Below the pieces are notes generated by a model. That model did no database searches and was not told the DNA's origin. It was given only the letters and a program-made list of their open reading frames with translations. 6,144 nt of DNA from the NCBI GenBank assembly GCA_031288955.1, contig JAITQJ010000175.1, positions 1 to 6,144 on the forward strand, read 5' to 3'. Made by a program: the position numbers and the translations under genes. This DNA comes from Planctomycetaceae bacterium. GTDB lineage: Bacteria > Planctomycetota > Planctomycetia > Pirellulales > Thermoguttaceae. Shown here piece after piece: positions 1-5,847 of this stretch; position 1 is the first letter of the stretch; each line of letters starts with the position of its first letter.

Positions 1-103
1 GACAAAAAGAATACGCAGAAAGTAAAGTGTTTCATCGTCATTGCCTCAATAGATTGCCTTGTTCTGATGCGTCCATTATAATCAACGCTGGAGAGGAATA
101 CAA

Positions 104-154
104 CGGAAGGACGATTATCCGGCGGTACCTTTTTCGTGTGCAGTTCTATGCTTC
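104..154 (+). pseudogene. Out-of-frame remnant of the upstream SpoIIE phosphatase
   Basis: Reading in frame 2, positions 107-115 encode KDD and 134-154 encode SCAVLCF. In intact relatives a KDD-x-(S/T)CAV-x-(Y/F)FR segment is the end of the phosphatase domain and lies 17 residues before GPP. Joining SCAVLCF (frame 2) to RTHNVLNLFTGPP (frame 1, from 154) restores exactly that spacing, as if one C had been lost from TTCCGG at 152-156. KDD and SCAV are five residues too far apart here, and frame 2 has stops at 23, 50 and 65, so at least one more lesion lies upstream. This is either gene decay or assembly/sequencing error. Positions 1-103 show no intact coding region that I recognise. Confidence 0.45.
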
Positions 155-603
155 GGACACATAACGTACTTAACTTGTTCACGGGACCGCCGAAAGAGCG
201 TTCTAATGATGAATGGACCGTTCGGCAATTTTTGCAGCAGGACGGAATTAAAATTGTTTGCGGCGGAACAACCGCAAAAATCGTTGCAGCAGTTCTGAAT
301 GTTCCTCTGGAATTTGCTGATACCAAACAGGATATATTTTGGTACAGGATACCCGGCATTGATTTGGCAGCGGAAGGACGTATGACGCTTCATCGTTTTG
401 CCGAAGGCTTCACGGACAGCATTGTTTTGCGGCAACTGCATCAGTATTTTGACGCAGCGGAAACCGTTAATGTAACGCTCGGCACGGCAGTAAATCCGGC
501 GGACACAGCGGAGACGGACATAAAATCCCGCAGCGAGTCCATCGCTGTCATTGCCGCCCAACTCCGCAACGCCGGAAAGAACGTCAATATCGAACGGGTA
601 TGA
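136..603 (+). CDS. C-terminal domain of a SpoIIE-type serine phosphatase, probably truncated
   Basis: The protein carries the conserved C-terminal block that follows the PP2C/SpoIIE phosphatase fold in a family known from anaerobes, where it often sits with [FeFe] hydrogenase genes. Numbered from GTG 136, visible motifs are FTGPPKERS (15-23), KIVCGGTTAKI (39-49), GIDLAAEG-MTL (74-85) and LGTAVNP (115-121), ending in a GK-V-IE strand. CGGTTA and TEG-like segments are the family hallmarks. Whole family members are several hundred residues longer, and no catalytic aspartates are encoded here. Translation could begin at GTG 136 or ATG 148, but neither has a Shine-Dalgarno sequence, and family-like sequence continues upstream in another frame (see 104-154). 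I therefore think this is the tail of a broken or mis-sequenced gene rather than a free-standing domain, though a short stand-alone protein cannot be excluded. Stop codons of this gene and the opposing GAP1 gene are 12 nt apart. Identity of the domain is fairly secure; its functional state is not. Confidence 0.7.
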   Translation: MCSSMLRTHNVLNLFTGPPKERSNDEWTVRQFLQQDGIKIVCGGTTAKIVAAVLNVPLEFADTKQDIFWYRIPGIDLAAEGRMTLHRFAEGFTDSIVLRQLHQYFDAAETVNVTLGTAVNPADTAETDIKSRSESIAVIAAQLRNAGKNVNIERV

Positions 604-615
604 TTGATGTGCTAA

Positions 616-2736
616 CTATTCCGTTTCCAACACCAGTGTTTCACCGAAAAAAAGTTTGTAACGTATTTCCAGAGCATCATTTTCCAACAATGCTTTGTGT
701 GCCTTTTCGTATTTTCCGTCCAATAAATCGCCCAATAAATCGTCCAGTTCTAAAAGTTTATTAGCATTGGTCTTCTGCTCAATTTTTTGCTTTTCTAACT
801 CATTTGCGTTGACCGATTGAACATCACCGGCGAGAATTTTATTCTGTGCTTCATCTATTTCCGTTTTCAGCCGACTCTGCTGTTCTTCTAGTTTCGTTCG
901 TTCATCTTTCAACTCCTGTAAACGCTCTTTGTATAAATCCGTCCAGCGAATTTTTTTGCCGTCTGCTTCTGCCGATAACGATAAAACTATCGGCTGCTGT
1001 TTCTCGCTCTTGCCGTCAACGATTTTCTTGTACGTTTGTCCTGTTGTAATATCAAGATGGATTGTTGCCGTTTCATTATGCTCTATCTTTATTGCCGCAG
1101 CCTTTTCGATTTTCAAACGCACTGCCGGTTTTTCTTCCTGCAAAGCGTAATACTCCTTCCAAGCCGCCGGTAACGGAAACTCTGTCTTCTCCAATAATTC
1201 CTTCACTGATGGTGCCGGTATCTTTTCGCCTTTCGGTACCGCCGGCTGAAGCGGTGAAACCGGCGGCGGTATTTCCTCATCCAGCACTGACTCCGGTATT
1301 TTTATCGTTTCTGTTACAATTTCATCCGGCTTCCCGTTTTCTTTAACGTCCGGTTCTATGACATTGCGTTCCGCTTTGTGTCCGGCAGCAGTCGGCGGCG
1401 AATCGAGACTGCTCTCCATTTCCTCTTCCGCTTCTATCTCTTGATTCCTCATATTGCGTTTCACTATTCCCCAATTCAGCGTTTCGTCTAAAAGCAAAAA
1501 GACGAGCAGCAGAATCAGGAGCATCATCAGCGAATAGAGAAAATAAAACTGTCCCTGTGAACGAAGATTAAACCATCGTCCGGGCAAAGCGGAGAACGGT
1601 TTTTTCCGCGTCTGTTCCGGCGGCACTGACGGTACGACAGCAAACGGCGGCAGTGCCGGTTTGATGTTCGGAGATTCTCCTTCGCCGTAATCTTTCGTTT
1701 CACTGTCGATAAGCGATTGAAAAAAAGTGTCTGCCGTTTCTTTATCCGGCAGCAAATAATCAACGCCCTGCCGGGCAAACTCAACGTACGTTCCCGGCGG
1801 AGCCTGCCCGATTTCTTTTGTTAAATCGATAACCAATGCCGCTGAATCCTTCGTCAGTTTTTCGGCTTCCGGCGATTCGGCAGCACAGCCGAGCCATTGA
1901 CACAAAACGTCATCCGGCAGTCCCGTATAATATGTTGAGAACGTTCCCCGCCACAGTGCCGTCTGCGGCAGCATTGCCAGTGCCTCCAGAAAAAGCGGCA
2001 GCAGATTTTGACCGTTGCGGAACACGACAACGGCACGTTGTCCTGTCAAAAGCGTATCGGCAAGGACACCGCCCCAGCCGGCATCGCCCGTCAATGCCTG
2101 CCAGCCCGGACACGGTGTTATCGGCGGGGCTGCCAGCGCAATTTGTTCATCGTTCTTCTGAACGAATAATTGGTACTGCTCCGATGTTACATAATCCGCA
2201 TTGCCGGTCAGCATCATTTTTTGCGGGTCGCACCAGCGGCGTTCACGGGCAATTTGCTGACGGTGTGTCAGCGACGGCGGAACGGTCAACTTCGGTACCG
2301 GTCTGCCGACCGGAAAACGCTGACAAACCCGATGTGCCTGCGGAGACTCCCATTCAGTCAGATGAAAGCCGGGAAGTGATAAAGTCCAGGCAGGTCCTTC
2401 AGGATTGATTTCGTGCGGAGCAACGGCAATATGATGCGCCAGGATATTCGGTTTGTTCCGGTAATCCGTACCGGCATCACCGATGCGGGATAGAACGTGA
2501 ACGGTTACAGGGGAAACGGCGGCTGATAGGTCTCCTGTTAATATGACGTGCGAATAACAAACGGGATTGACTCGTTCCGGCGGAGAACCGGTACTGATGT
2601 GCCGGTAGGAGGACAGTTGTTTGAGGCGGACGGCGAGCGGCGGCGGAAGAGATTGGTCTGCGGCAACGGGACAGAATCCGGTATCTTCCGGCTCCCATCC
2701 CTGCGGCACAGATGTCAATATCAGTTCGTGAGTCAT
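616..2736 (-). CDS. GTPase-associated protein 1 (GAP1-N2/GAP1-M) with transmembrane helix and coiled-coil tail
   Basis: Residues 1-135 match the GAP1 type 2 N-terminal domain: the opening MTHELILTSVPQGW, GFCPVAA (20-26) and LSSYRHI (41-47) are its typical conserved blocks. Residues about 155-335 resemble the GAP1 middle domain, with GWGGVLADTLLTGQRAVVVF (220-239) and LWRGTFSTYY (261-270). A basic, proline-rich linker leads to one hydrophobic helix at 397-417. After it come an acidic, proline-rich stretch (430-510), a beta-rich region (about 535-598) and a coiled coil (about 602-665). GAP1 proteins are known from predicted GTPase-centred conflict systems, where they partner a GTPase; no catalytic motif is visible, so a scaffold or sensor role at the membrane is my inference. 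The start is fixed because an in-frame TGA lies two codons upstream of ATG 2736. The gene follows the SEC-C/TPR gene by 26 nt and is probably co-transcribed. The C-terminal half from 430 on I do not recognise. Confidence 0.78.
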   Translation of the reverse strand: MTHELILTSVPQGWEPEDTGFCPVAADQSLPPPLAVRLKQLSSYRHISTGSPPERVNPVCYSHVILTGDLSAAVSPVTVHVLSRIGDAGTDYRNKPNILAHHIAVAPHEINPEGPAWTLSLPGFHLTEWESPQAHRVCQRFPVGRPVPKLTVPPSLTHRQQIARERRWCDPQKMMLTGNADYVTSEQYQLFVQKNDEQIALAAPPITPCPGWQALTGDAGWGGVLADTLLTGQRAVVVFRNGQNLLPLFLEALAMLPQTALWRGTFSTYYTGLPDDVLCQWLGCAAESPEAEKLTKDSAALVIDLTKEIGQAPPGTYVEFARQGVDYLLPDKETADTFFQSLIDSETKDYGEGESPNIKPALPPFAVVPSVPPEQTRKKPFSALPGRWFNLRSQGQFYFLYSLMMLLILLLVFLLLDETLNWGIVKRNMRNQEIEAEEEMESSLDSPPTAAGHKAERNVIEPDVKENGKPDEIVTETIKIPESVLDEEIPPPVSPLQPAVPKGEKIPAPSVKELLEKTEFPLPAAWKEYYALQEEKPAVRLKIEKAAAIKIEHNETATIHLDITTGQTYKKIVDGKSEKQQPIVLSLSAEADGKKIRWTDLYKERLQELKDERTKLEEQQSRLKTEIDEAQNKILAGDVQSVNANELEKQKIEQKTNANKLLELDDLLGDLLDGKYEKAHKALLENDALEIRYKLFFGETLVLETE

Positions 2737-2750
2737 TGTTCATTGTTCAT
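2733..2750 (-). other. Five-codon leader ORF overlapping the GAP1 start
   Basis: The ATG at 2750 sits 8 nt from a good ribosome binding site (AAAGGA) and reads MNNEQ, then stops at a TGA that overlaps the GAP1 start codon as ATGA. The GAP1 ATG itself lies 22 nt from that site, too far for ordinary initiation. Translation of GAP1 may therefore depend on termination-reinitiation from this mini-ORF. The geometry is read directly; the coupling is inferred. Confidence 0.4.
2737..2750 (-). repeat. Tandem 7-bp repeat ATGAACA x2 before the GAP1 start
   Basis: On the minus strand the seven bases ATGAACA occur twice in direct succession and are followed by ATGACTC, the GAP1 start. Without these 14 bases the AAAGGA site would stand 8 nt from the GAP1 ATG. 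The repeat both displaces the start codon and creates the MNNEQ leader ORF. Copy number could vary by slippage; that is inference. Confidence 0.6.
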
Positions 2751-2758
2751 CAAAATTA

Positions 2759-2764
2759 TCCTTT
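2759..2764 (-). promoter_or_regulatory. Ribosome binding site between the SEC-C/TPR and GAP1 genes
   Basis: AAAGGA overlaps the TAA stop of the upstream gene (2765-2763). Its spacing fits the ATG at 2750, not the GAP1 ATG at 2736, which makes it the site that decides how GAP1 is initiated. Confidence 0.55.
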
Positions 2765-4934
2765 ACTCCGGTACCCATAATTTTGAACCGGCGGTGCCAG
2801 CAGAGGCGGATGCTTCGGGTGTCCAAATTTCTGCACTGTTTTGCGGTTCGCCTACGGCAACTGCCGCCCCCTGCTGCATTGCCAGCCGCTGTGCCGCTGC
2901 ACTCATCGTGCCGTCGGGATTCAAAATACCGAGTTGCACGTACAAGTTCCGCAAAGCCTGCATTACATCCGCATCGTTTTTATATGTCCGTGTAAGGTAC
3001 GACACCAGCGACTGCACGCGGTCGGATTGTCCCAAACGCAAACGCACCGGTATTTCGTGAAGACACCAGGCGGCATCGGGAATGTTATGCGCTGCCGATT
3101 CATTGCGTCCCCGGTCAATCCAAAGCAGAGCCTCTTCGTAATCACCGTTTGCTAATGCCGTTTCCAAAAGTGCCTCAAAAGCGACCAGCCGGGCTTCAAA
3201 GGGCATCGAGTCCATCGGACGGTTCAGTAACTCTTCGGCAAAACGTCTTGAAGCCCGTTTTTCACGCATCACGCTGGTTATTTGCAGACATTCTGTCAAC
3301 GCTTCGGTCGGCACTTTTTCGGCATCAAAGCGGTACCAACGCCATATCGGCATATCGTCAATAACCTGCCCGCAGTCCATTCCTTCCGGGAACGCAATCG
3401 TTCCGTAAAGCGGCACGCCGAGCGTTTCCCGCAAGCCGTTGCAAACCGTAACGGCAAGTTCGTCTTCCATCATCAGCCCAACGTATTCGACGGCGGCAAG
3501 CAGCCGGACTTTGTACTTCGGGTCTCCGGCGGCTTCTTTCGGCGTTTTTCCGTCAAGAAATCCAAGCGGCATCTGACACCAGCCGCCGATAAAAATCTTT
3601 TCGTAATAATCGGACTGAAGTTTCTTTACCGACTCTTCGTCCGGCAGCGTTTCAGGTGAAAAACGGAAACGGTACTGCACCAATGCAAGCGACTTGGAAA
3701 ACGGACGGCGGTTGAGTACATTACCGGCAGTCTGCACCGCATCGCCGAGATATTCGGCAAGTTTCCGTTCGATTTCAAAACGCTGTTCTTCGATGACCGA
3801 CGAAACAACAAGCCGGGCTTCACGGTCGGTTTCCTTGCCGAAGAGAAAACACTGTGCAACCTGTGAGGCGGCGTTGTCGAGCGTAATATCCGTCCCTGCC
3901 GGAAAAACTTTATCGAGCATCAGGAAACTGCCCTTCGGCGGCACCTCCGGTGATACCGCGGGGTCGTGCTGCGGCACACCGGTACTGTAAAACACCGGCA
4001 CCGACAACATTTTTTCGTAAGCCTTTTCCGCATCATTGACCGGATATTCAATTTCCAGAACGTTGGTCGCATCGCCGAGAGCGTCCTGCGTCAGTAACAA
4101 AATAATCGTTTCCGCATCGGCAGCGTCTTCAATCGCTGCGCCGGGCAGCGAAGCAAAGGTACGCAACGCTTCTTTTCCGCCTTCAACGTCCAAAAGCCAG
4201 AGCCGGACGGCAGCAACATTCCGCCAAATGCCCGACCAGCGGTCAGCGTACTTCGTCAACGATTCAAGTTTCGCCAGTGCCGACTTCCACCGCATTAAAG
4301 CGATGAGCGTCAGGGCATCATCGAAGGCTTCTTTGCCGGGAAAATCCTTGGGACACTCGGCGGAGAAAATCAAATCCCGAAGGAGCAGCGGTATTTTGGA
4401 AAGCGATGAGGCTTGATACAGCAGGTCGTTGGCTTCTTCCTGAACGCTGGGAAAGTGTTTCAGTTGGTTGGCAACGGCGGTTACGGGAATGACCTGACCG
4501 TACATCAACAGGGCGGCACCGATTTGCAGAGCGGCATTGATGACAGAACTATGTGCGGTGCCTTCTTTTGCCGACTCAAAGGCATCAATGAGAATGGAAA
4601 CGGCTTGCCGGATTTGTGCGCCGACGGCGAGAGCGAGGGCGTATTCGGCGGCGGCGACGGGATTGCCGGCTTCTTTTTCGTAAAAGGATTGAGCGAGCGG
4701 CAGAATATCCTGCCAGCGGTTTTCCAGACGCAGGACGGATAATTTAGCGGCAGTCAAACAGGCACGGTCGGGAAAATCTTTTTCGAGGGATTCAATATAG
4801 GACAGACAGGCACCGCTTTGACCGGATTCGAGGAGACGTTCAATTTGTTCGATTTCTTTGAGCAAATCGTTGCAGCAAAACCGGATTTTTTTTTCACGTC
4901 CGCCGGGACAGAGCGAATAAGGGTCAAAAGGCAT
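2763..4934 (-). CDS. SEC-C-motif, TPR-like helical repeat protein (723 aa)
   Basis: The protein begins MPFDPYSLCPGG, and C9, C20 and C21 form a SEC-C-like zinc module in which the usual second cysteine (CPCG) is glycine. Residues 22-285 are alpha-helical with TPR-like alternation, and 580-690 form a second helical-repeat stretch. PLGFLDGKTPKEAAG (456-470) resembles a (L)DG-TP-EAA motif that often accompanies SEC-C modules. Between them lies a region I do not recognise, with tryptophan- and tyrosine-rich IWRWYRF (530-536). The tail has two short repeats, EIWTPE (702-707) and KLWVPE (718-723, the C terminus). No signal peptide or membrane helix is seen, so it is probably cytosolic and a protein-protein adaptor, perhaps for GAP1 encoded just downstream; that role is inferred. 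I chose ATG 4934 because the SEC-C module of relatives starts right at the N terminus, and the best promoter (4977-5004) would lie inside the 42-codon extension that is possible from 5060. The ribosome binding site is weak (AAAGAAAG, 4941-4948). Confidence 0.75.
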   Translation of the reverse strand: MPFDPYSLCPGGREKKIRFCCNDLLKEIEQIERLLESGQSGACLSYIESLEKDFPDRACLTAAKLSVLRLENRWQDILPLAQSFYEKEAGNPVAAAEYALALAVGAQIRQAVSILIDAFESAKEGTAHSSVINAALQIGAALLMYGQVIPVTAVANQLKHFPSVQEEANDLLYQASSLSKIPLLLRDLIFSAECPKDFPGKEAFDDALTLIALMRWKSALAKLESLTKYADRWSGIWRNVAAVRLWLLDVEGGKEALRTFASLPGAAIEDAADAETIILLLTQDALGDATNVLEIEYPVNDAEKAYEKMLSVPVFYSTGVPQHDPAVSPEVPPKGSFLMLDKVFPAGTDITLDNAASQVAQCFLFGKETDREARLVVSSVIEEQRFEIERKLAEYLGDAVQTAGNVLNRRPFSKSLALVQYRFRFSPETLPDEESVKKLQSDYYEKIFIGGWCQMPLGFLDGKTPKEAAGDPKYKVRLLAAVEYVGLMMEDELAVTVCNGLRETLGVPLYGTIAFPEGMDCGQVIDDMPIWRWYRFDAEKVPTEALTECLQITSVMREKRASRRFAEELLNRPMDSMPFEARLVAFEALLETALANGDYEEALLWIDRGRNESAAHNIPDAAWCLHEIPVRLRLGQSDRVQSLVSYLTRTYKNDADVMQALRNLYVQLGILNPDGTMSAAAQRLAMQQGAAVAVGEPQNSAEIWTPEASASAGTAGSKLWVPE

Positions 4935-4976
4935 CGGATACTTTCTTTGGTGAAACGTAATAAGACAGTGCAGGGT

Positions 4977-5004
4977 ATTATAATAAAAGAATCGGCGAAA
5001 ACAA
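4977..5004 (-). promoter_or_regulatory. Sigma-70-like promoter of the SEC-C/TPR-GAP1 operon
   Basis: On the minus strand a perfect TATAAT box (4982-4977) lies 16 nt downstream of TTGTTT (5004-4999), which matches the -35 consensus only at TTG. Transcription would start near 4970, giving an untranslated leader of about 36 nt before ATG 4934. Position and direction fit the two-gene operon; no operator repeat is obvious in it. Confidence 0.5.
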
Positions 5005-5073
5005 GCACACGGATTGCCGTTCCGCTGATGGGAAACATTCTGCCGCACCCCTCTTGACAAAAAAACGATAATC

Positions 5074-5138
5074 GCCCGCAGATGTTTTATTTAGTATCTG
5101 CCTTCGGGCAACGCTGCGGGAACCCTTCTATTTTTTTG
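5074..5138 (+). promoter_or_regulatory. Foldable leader with two competing hairpins and a T-run
   Basis: Fold A pairs GCAGAT (5078-5083) with ATCTGC (5096-5101), extended by GCCC (5074-5077) with GGGC (5106-5109) across a 4-nt bulge. Fold B pairs CCCGCAG (5075-5081) with CTGCGGG (5114-5120) around an inner TGCC-TTCG-GGCA hairpin (5099-5110) capped by a C(UUCG)G tetraloop. The two folds share bases and exclude each other. A run of seven T follows at 5131-5137, though 10 nt beyond the stem, so it is an imperfect intrinsic terminator. It lies upstream of the radical SAM gene and outside the minus-strand transcript. An attenuator-like leader or a small terminated RNA are both possible; no known riboswitch class is recognised. 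Confidence 0.4.
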
Positions 5139-5221
5139 CCCTTCGATAGAGTAAAATCATAGTCCGTTTGTACCGTTGTTGACGAACAGATGCGAAGTTG
5201 CGATGCTGCAAGTTGCCCGAA
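5103..5221 (+). repeat. 10-bp inverted repeat linking the leader hairpin to the radical SAM start
   Basis: TTCGGGCAAC at 5103-5112 is the exact reverse complement of GTTGCCCGAA at 5212-5221, which covers codons 4-6 of the radical SAM gene, 9 nt past its ATG. The left arm is the loop and 3' strand of the UUCG hairpin, so pairing of the two arms would open that hairpin and partly occlude the translation start. The complementarity is exact; any regulatory use is inferred. Confidence 0.4.
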
Positions 5222-5835
5222 AGAAAGCGTTTTGCAAAGTTCTCGGTCCCGGTGTCCGCAGCGTGATTTGGTTTCACGGCTGTTTCCGCCGTTGTCCGGG
5301 CTGCGTTGCCGATACGATGAACGAAGTTGCCGAATACGAATCGTTCATACCGCCGCAACTTGCTGACTGGGTCAAGGGCAATACGGATATTGAAGGAATT
5401 ACAATTTCCGGCGGTGAACCTTTTATGCAGCCGTTGGACGAGTTAGCCGAATTACTGACGCTTATCAAGCGGGACACGGATTTATCGGTGCTGTGCTACA
5501 CGGGATACCGATACGAAGAATTGAATGTTAGCGGCGGGGGCTTGTCCCGTTATTCTTCCGTTTTACAGCACATTGACGTGTTGATAGACGGTGAATATCG
5601 GCAGGACGAGGACTTCGGACAGCGTTGGCGGGGTTCTGCCAATCAGCGGTTTCATTTTTTAACGGAACGGTATCGAAGTCAAGCGGACGAATGGAACGCC
5701 GCCGTTGAGCGGCAGATAGAAATTGAATTGGATATGAACGGTAAATTGCTGATTTCCGGCGTGCCGTCCAAAGATTTTATTAACAAGTTGACTAACGAAT
5801 TACAGCGGCGGGACGTAACTGCCGATTTTTCGTGA
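5203..5835 (+). CDS. NrdG-like 4Fe-4S single-cluster radical SAM protein
   Basis: This 210-aa protein has the organisation of small radical SAM activases related to anaerobic ribonucleotide reductase activase. C27, C31 and C34 (GCFRRCPGC) form the CX3CX2C site for a SAM-binding 4Fe-4S cluster, ITISGGEPF (66-74) is the SAM-binding GGE motif, and CYTGY (98-102), DVLIDGEY (125-132) and RGSANQR (142-148) are NrdG-family signatures. The last 60 residues differ from NrdG. No anaerobic reductase gene (nrdD) is adjacent, so the substrate is unknown and I assign no symbol; glycyl-radical activation of another protein or modification of a neighbour's product are both possible. Such chemistry needs low oxygen. 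ATG 5203 is preferred because relatives begin a few residues before the LGPG block; TTG 5176 would add nine residues. Neither start has a clear Shine-Dalgarno sequence. The TGA stop overlaps the ribosome binding site of the next gene, so the two are probably co-transcribed. Confidence 0.85.
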   Translation: MLQVARKKAFCKVLGPGVRSVIWFHGCFRRCPGCVADTMNEVAEYESFIPPQLADWVKGNTDIEGITISGGEPFMQPLDELAELLTLIKRDTDLSVLCYTGYRYEELNVSGGGLSRYSSVLQHIDVLIDGEYRQDEDFGQRWRGSANQRFHFLTERYRSQADEWNAAVERQIEIELDMNGKLLISGVPSKDFINKLTNELQRRDVTADFS

Positions 5836-5843
5836 AAGGAAAG
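5835..5843 (+). promoter_or_regulatory. Strong ribosome binding site for the 3' helical-protein gene
   Basis: AAAGGAAAG overlaps the last base of the radical SAM stop codon, and its GGA stands 7 nt before ATG 5848. It is the best placed ribosome binding site in the window and fixes this start. Confidence 0.65.
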
Positions 5844-5847
5844 AACT

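Noticed and set aside
631..642. AACAC/GTGTT inverted repeat near the convergent gene ends
   Set aside because: The stem is 5 bp with a 2-nt loop and no T-run, too weak to call a terminator.
1836..2408. 190-codon plus-strand frame opposite GAP1
   Set aside because: Antisense to a well-supported coding region, with composition expected of a shadow frame and no ribosome binding site.
2477..2743. 88-codon minus-strand frame starting at the second ATGAACA
   Set aside because: It lies in a shifted frame inside the GAP1 gene, is arginine-rich and has no family character; a shadow of the real gene.
5054..5059. Perfect TTGACA box on the plus strand upstream of the radical SAM gene
   Set aside because: No -10-like hexamer lies 15-19 nt downstream (GATAAT at 5067 is only 7 nt away), so I do not call a promoter.
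4935..5060. 42-codon N-terminal extension of the SEC-C/TPR protein
   Set aside because: The SEC-C module belongs at the N terminus, the extension looks non-protein-like and it covers the TATAAT promoter.
5152..5157. TAAAAT resembling a -10 box before the radical SAM gene
   Set aside because: No acceptable -35 sequence lies at the right distance; it is AT-rich sequence after the T-run.
123..5176. Frequent CGGTAC/GTACCG hexamers, thought of as an uptake or recognition sequence
   Set aside because: Most fall in coding sequence and can be explained by Val-Pro and Arg/Gly-Tyr codons; the surrounding bases are not conserved.
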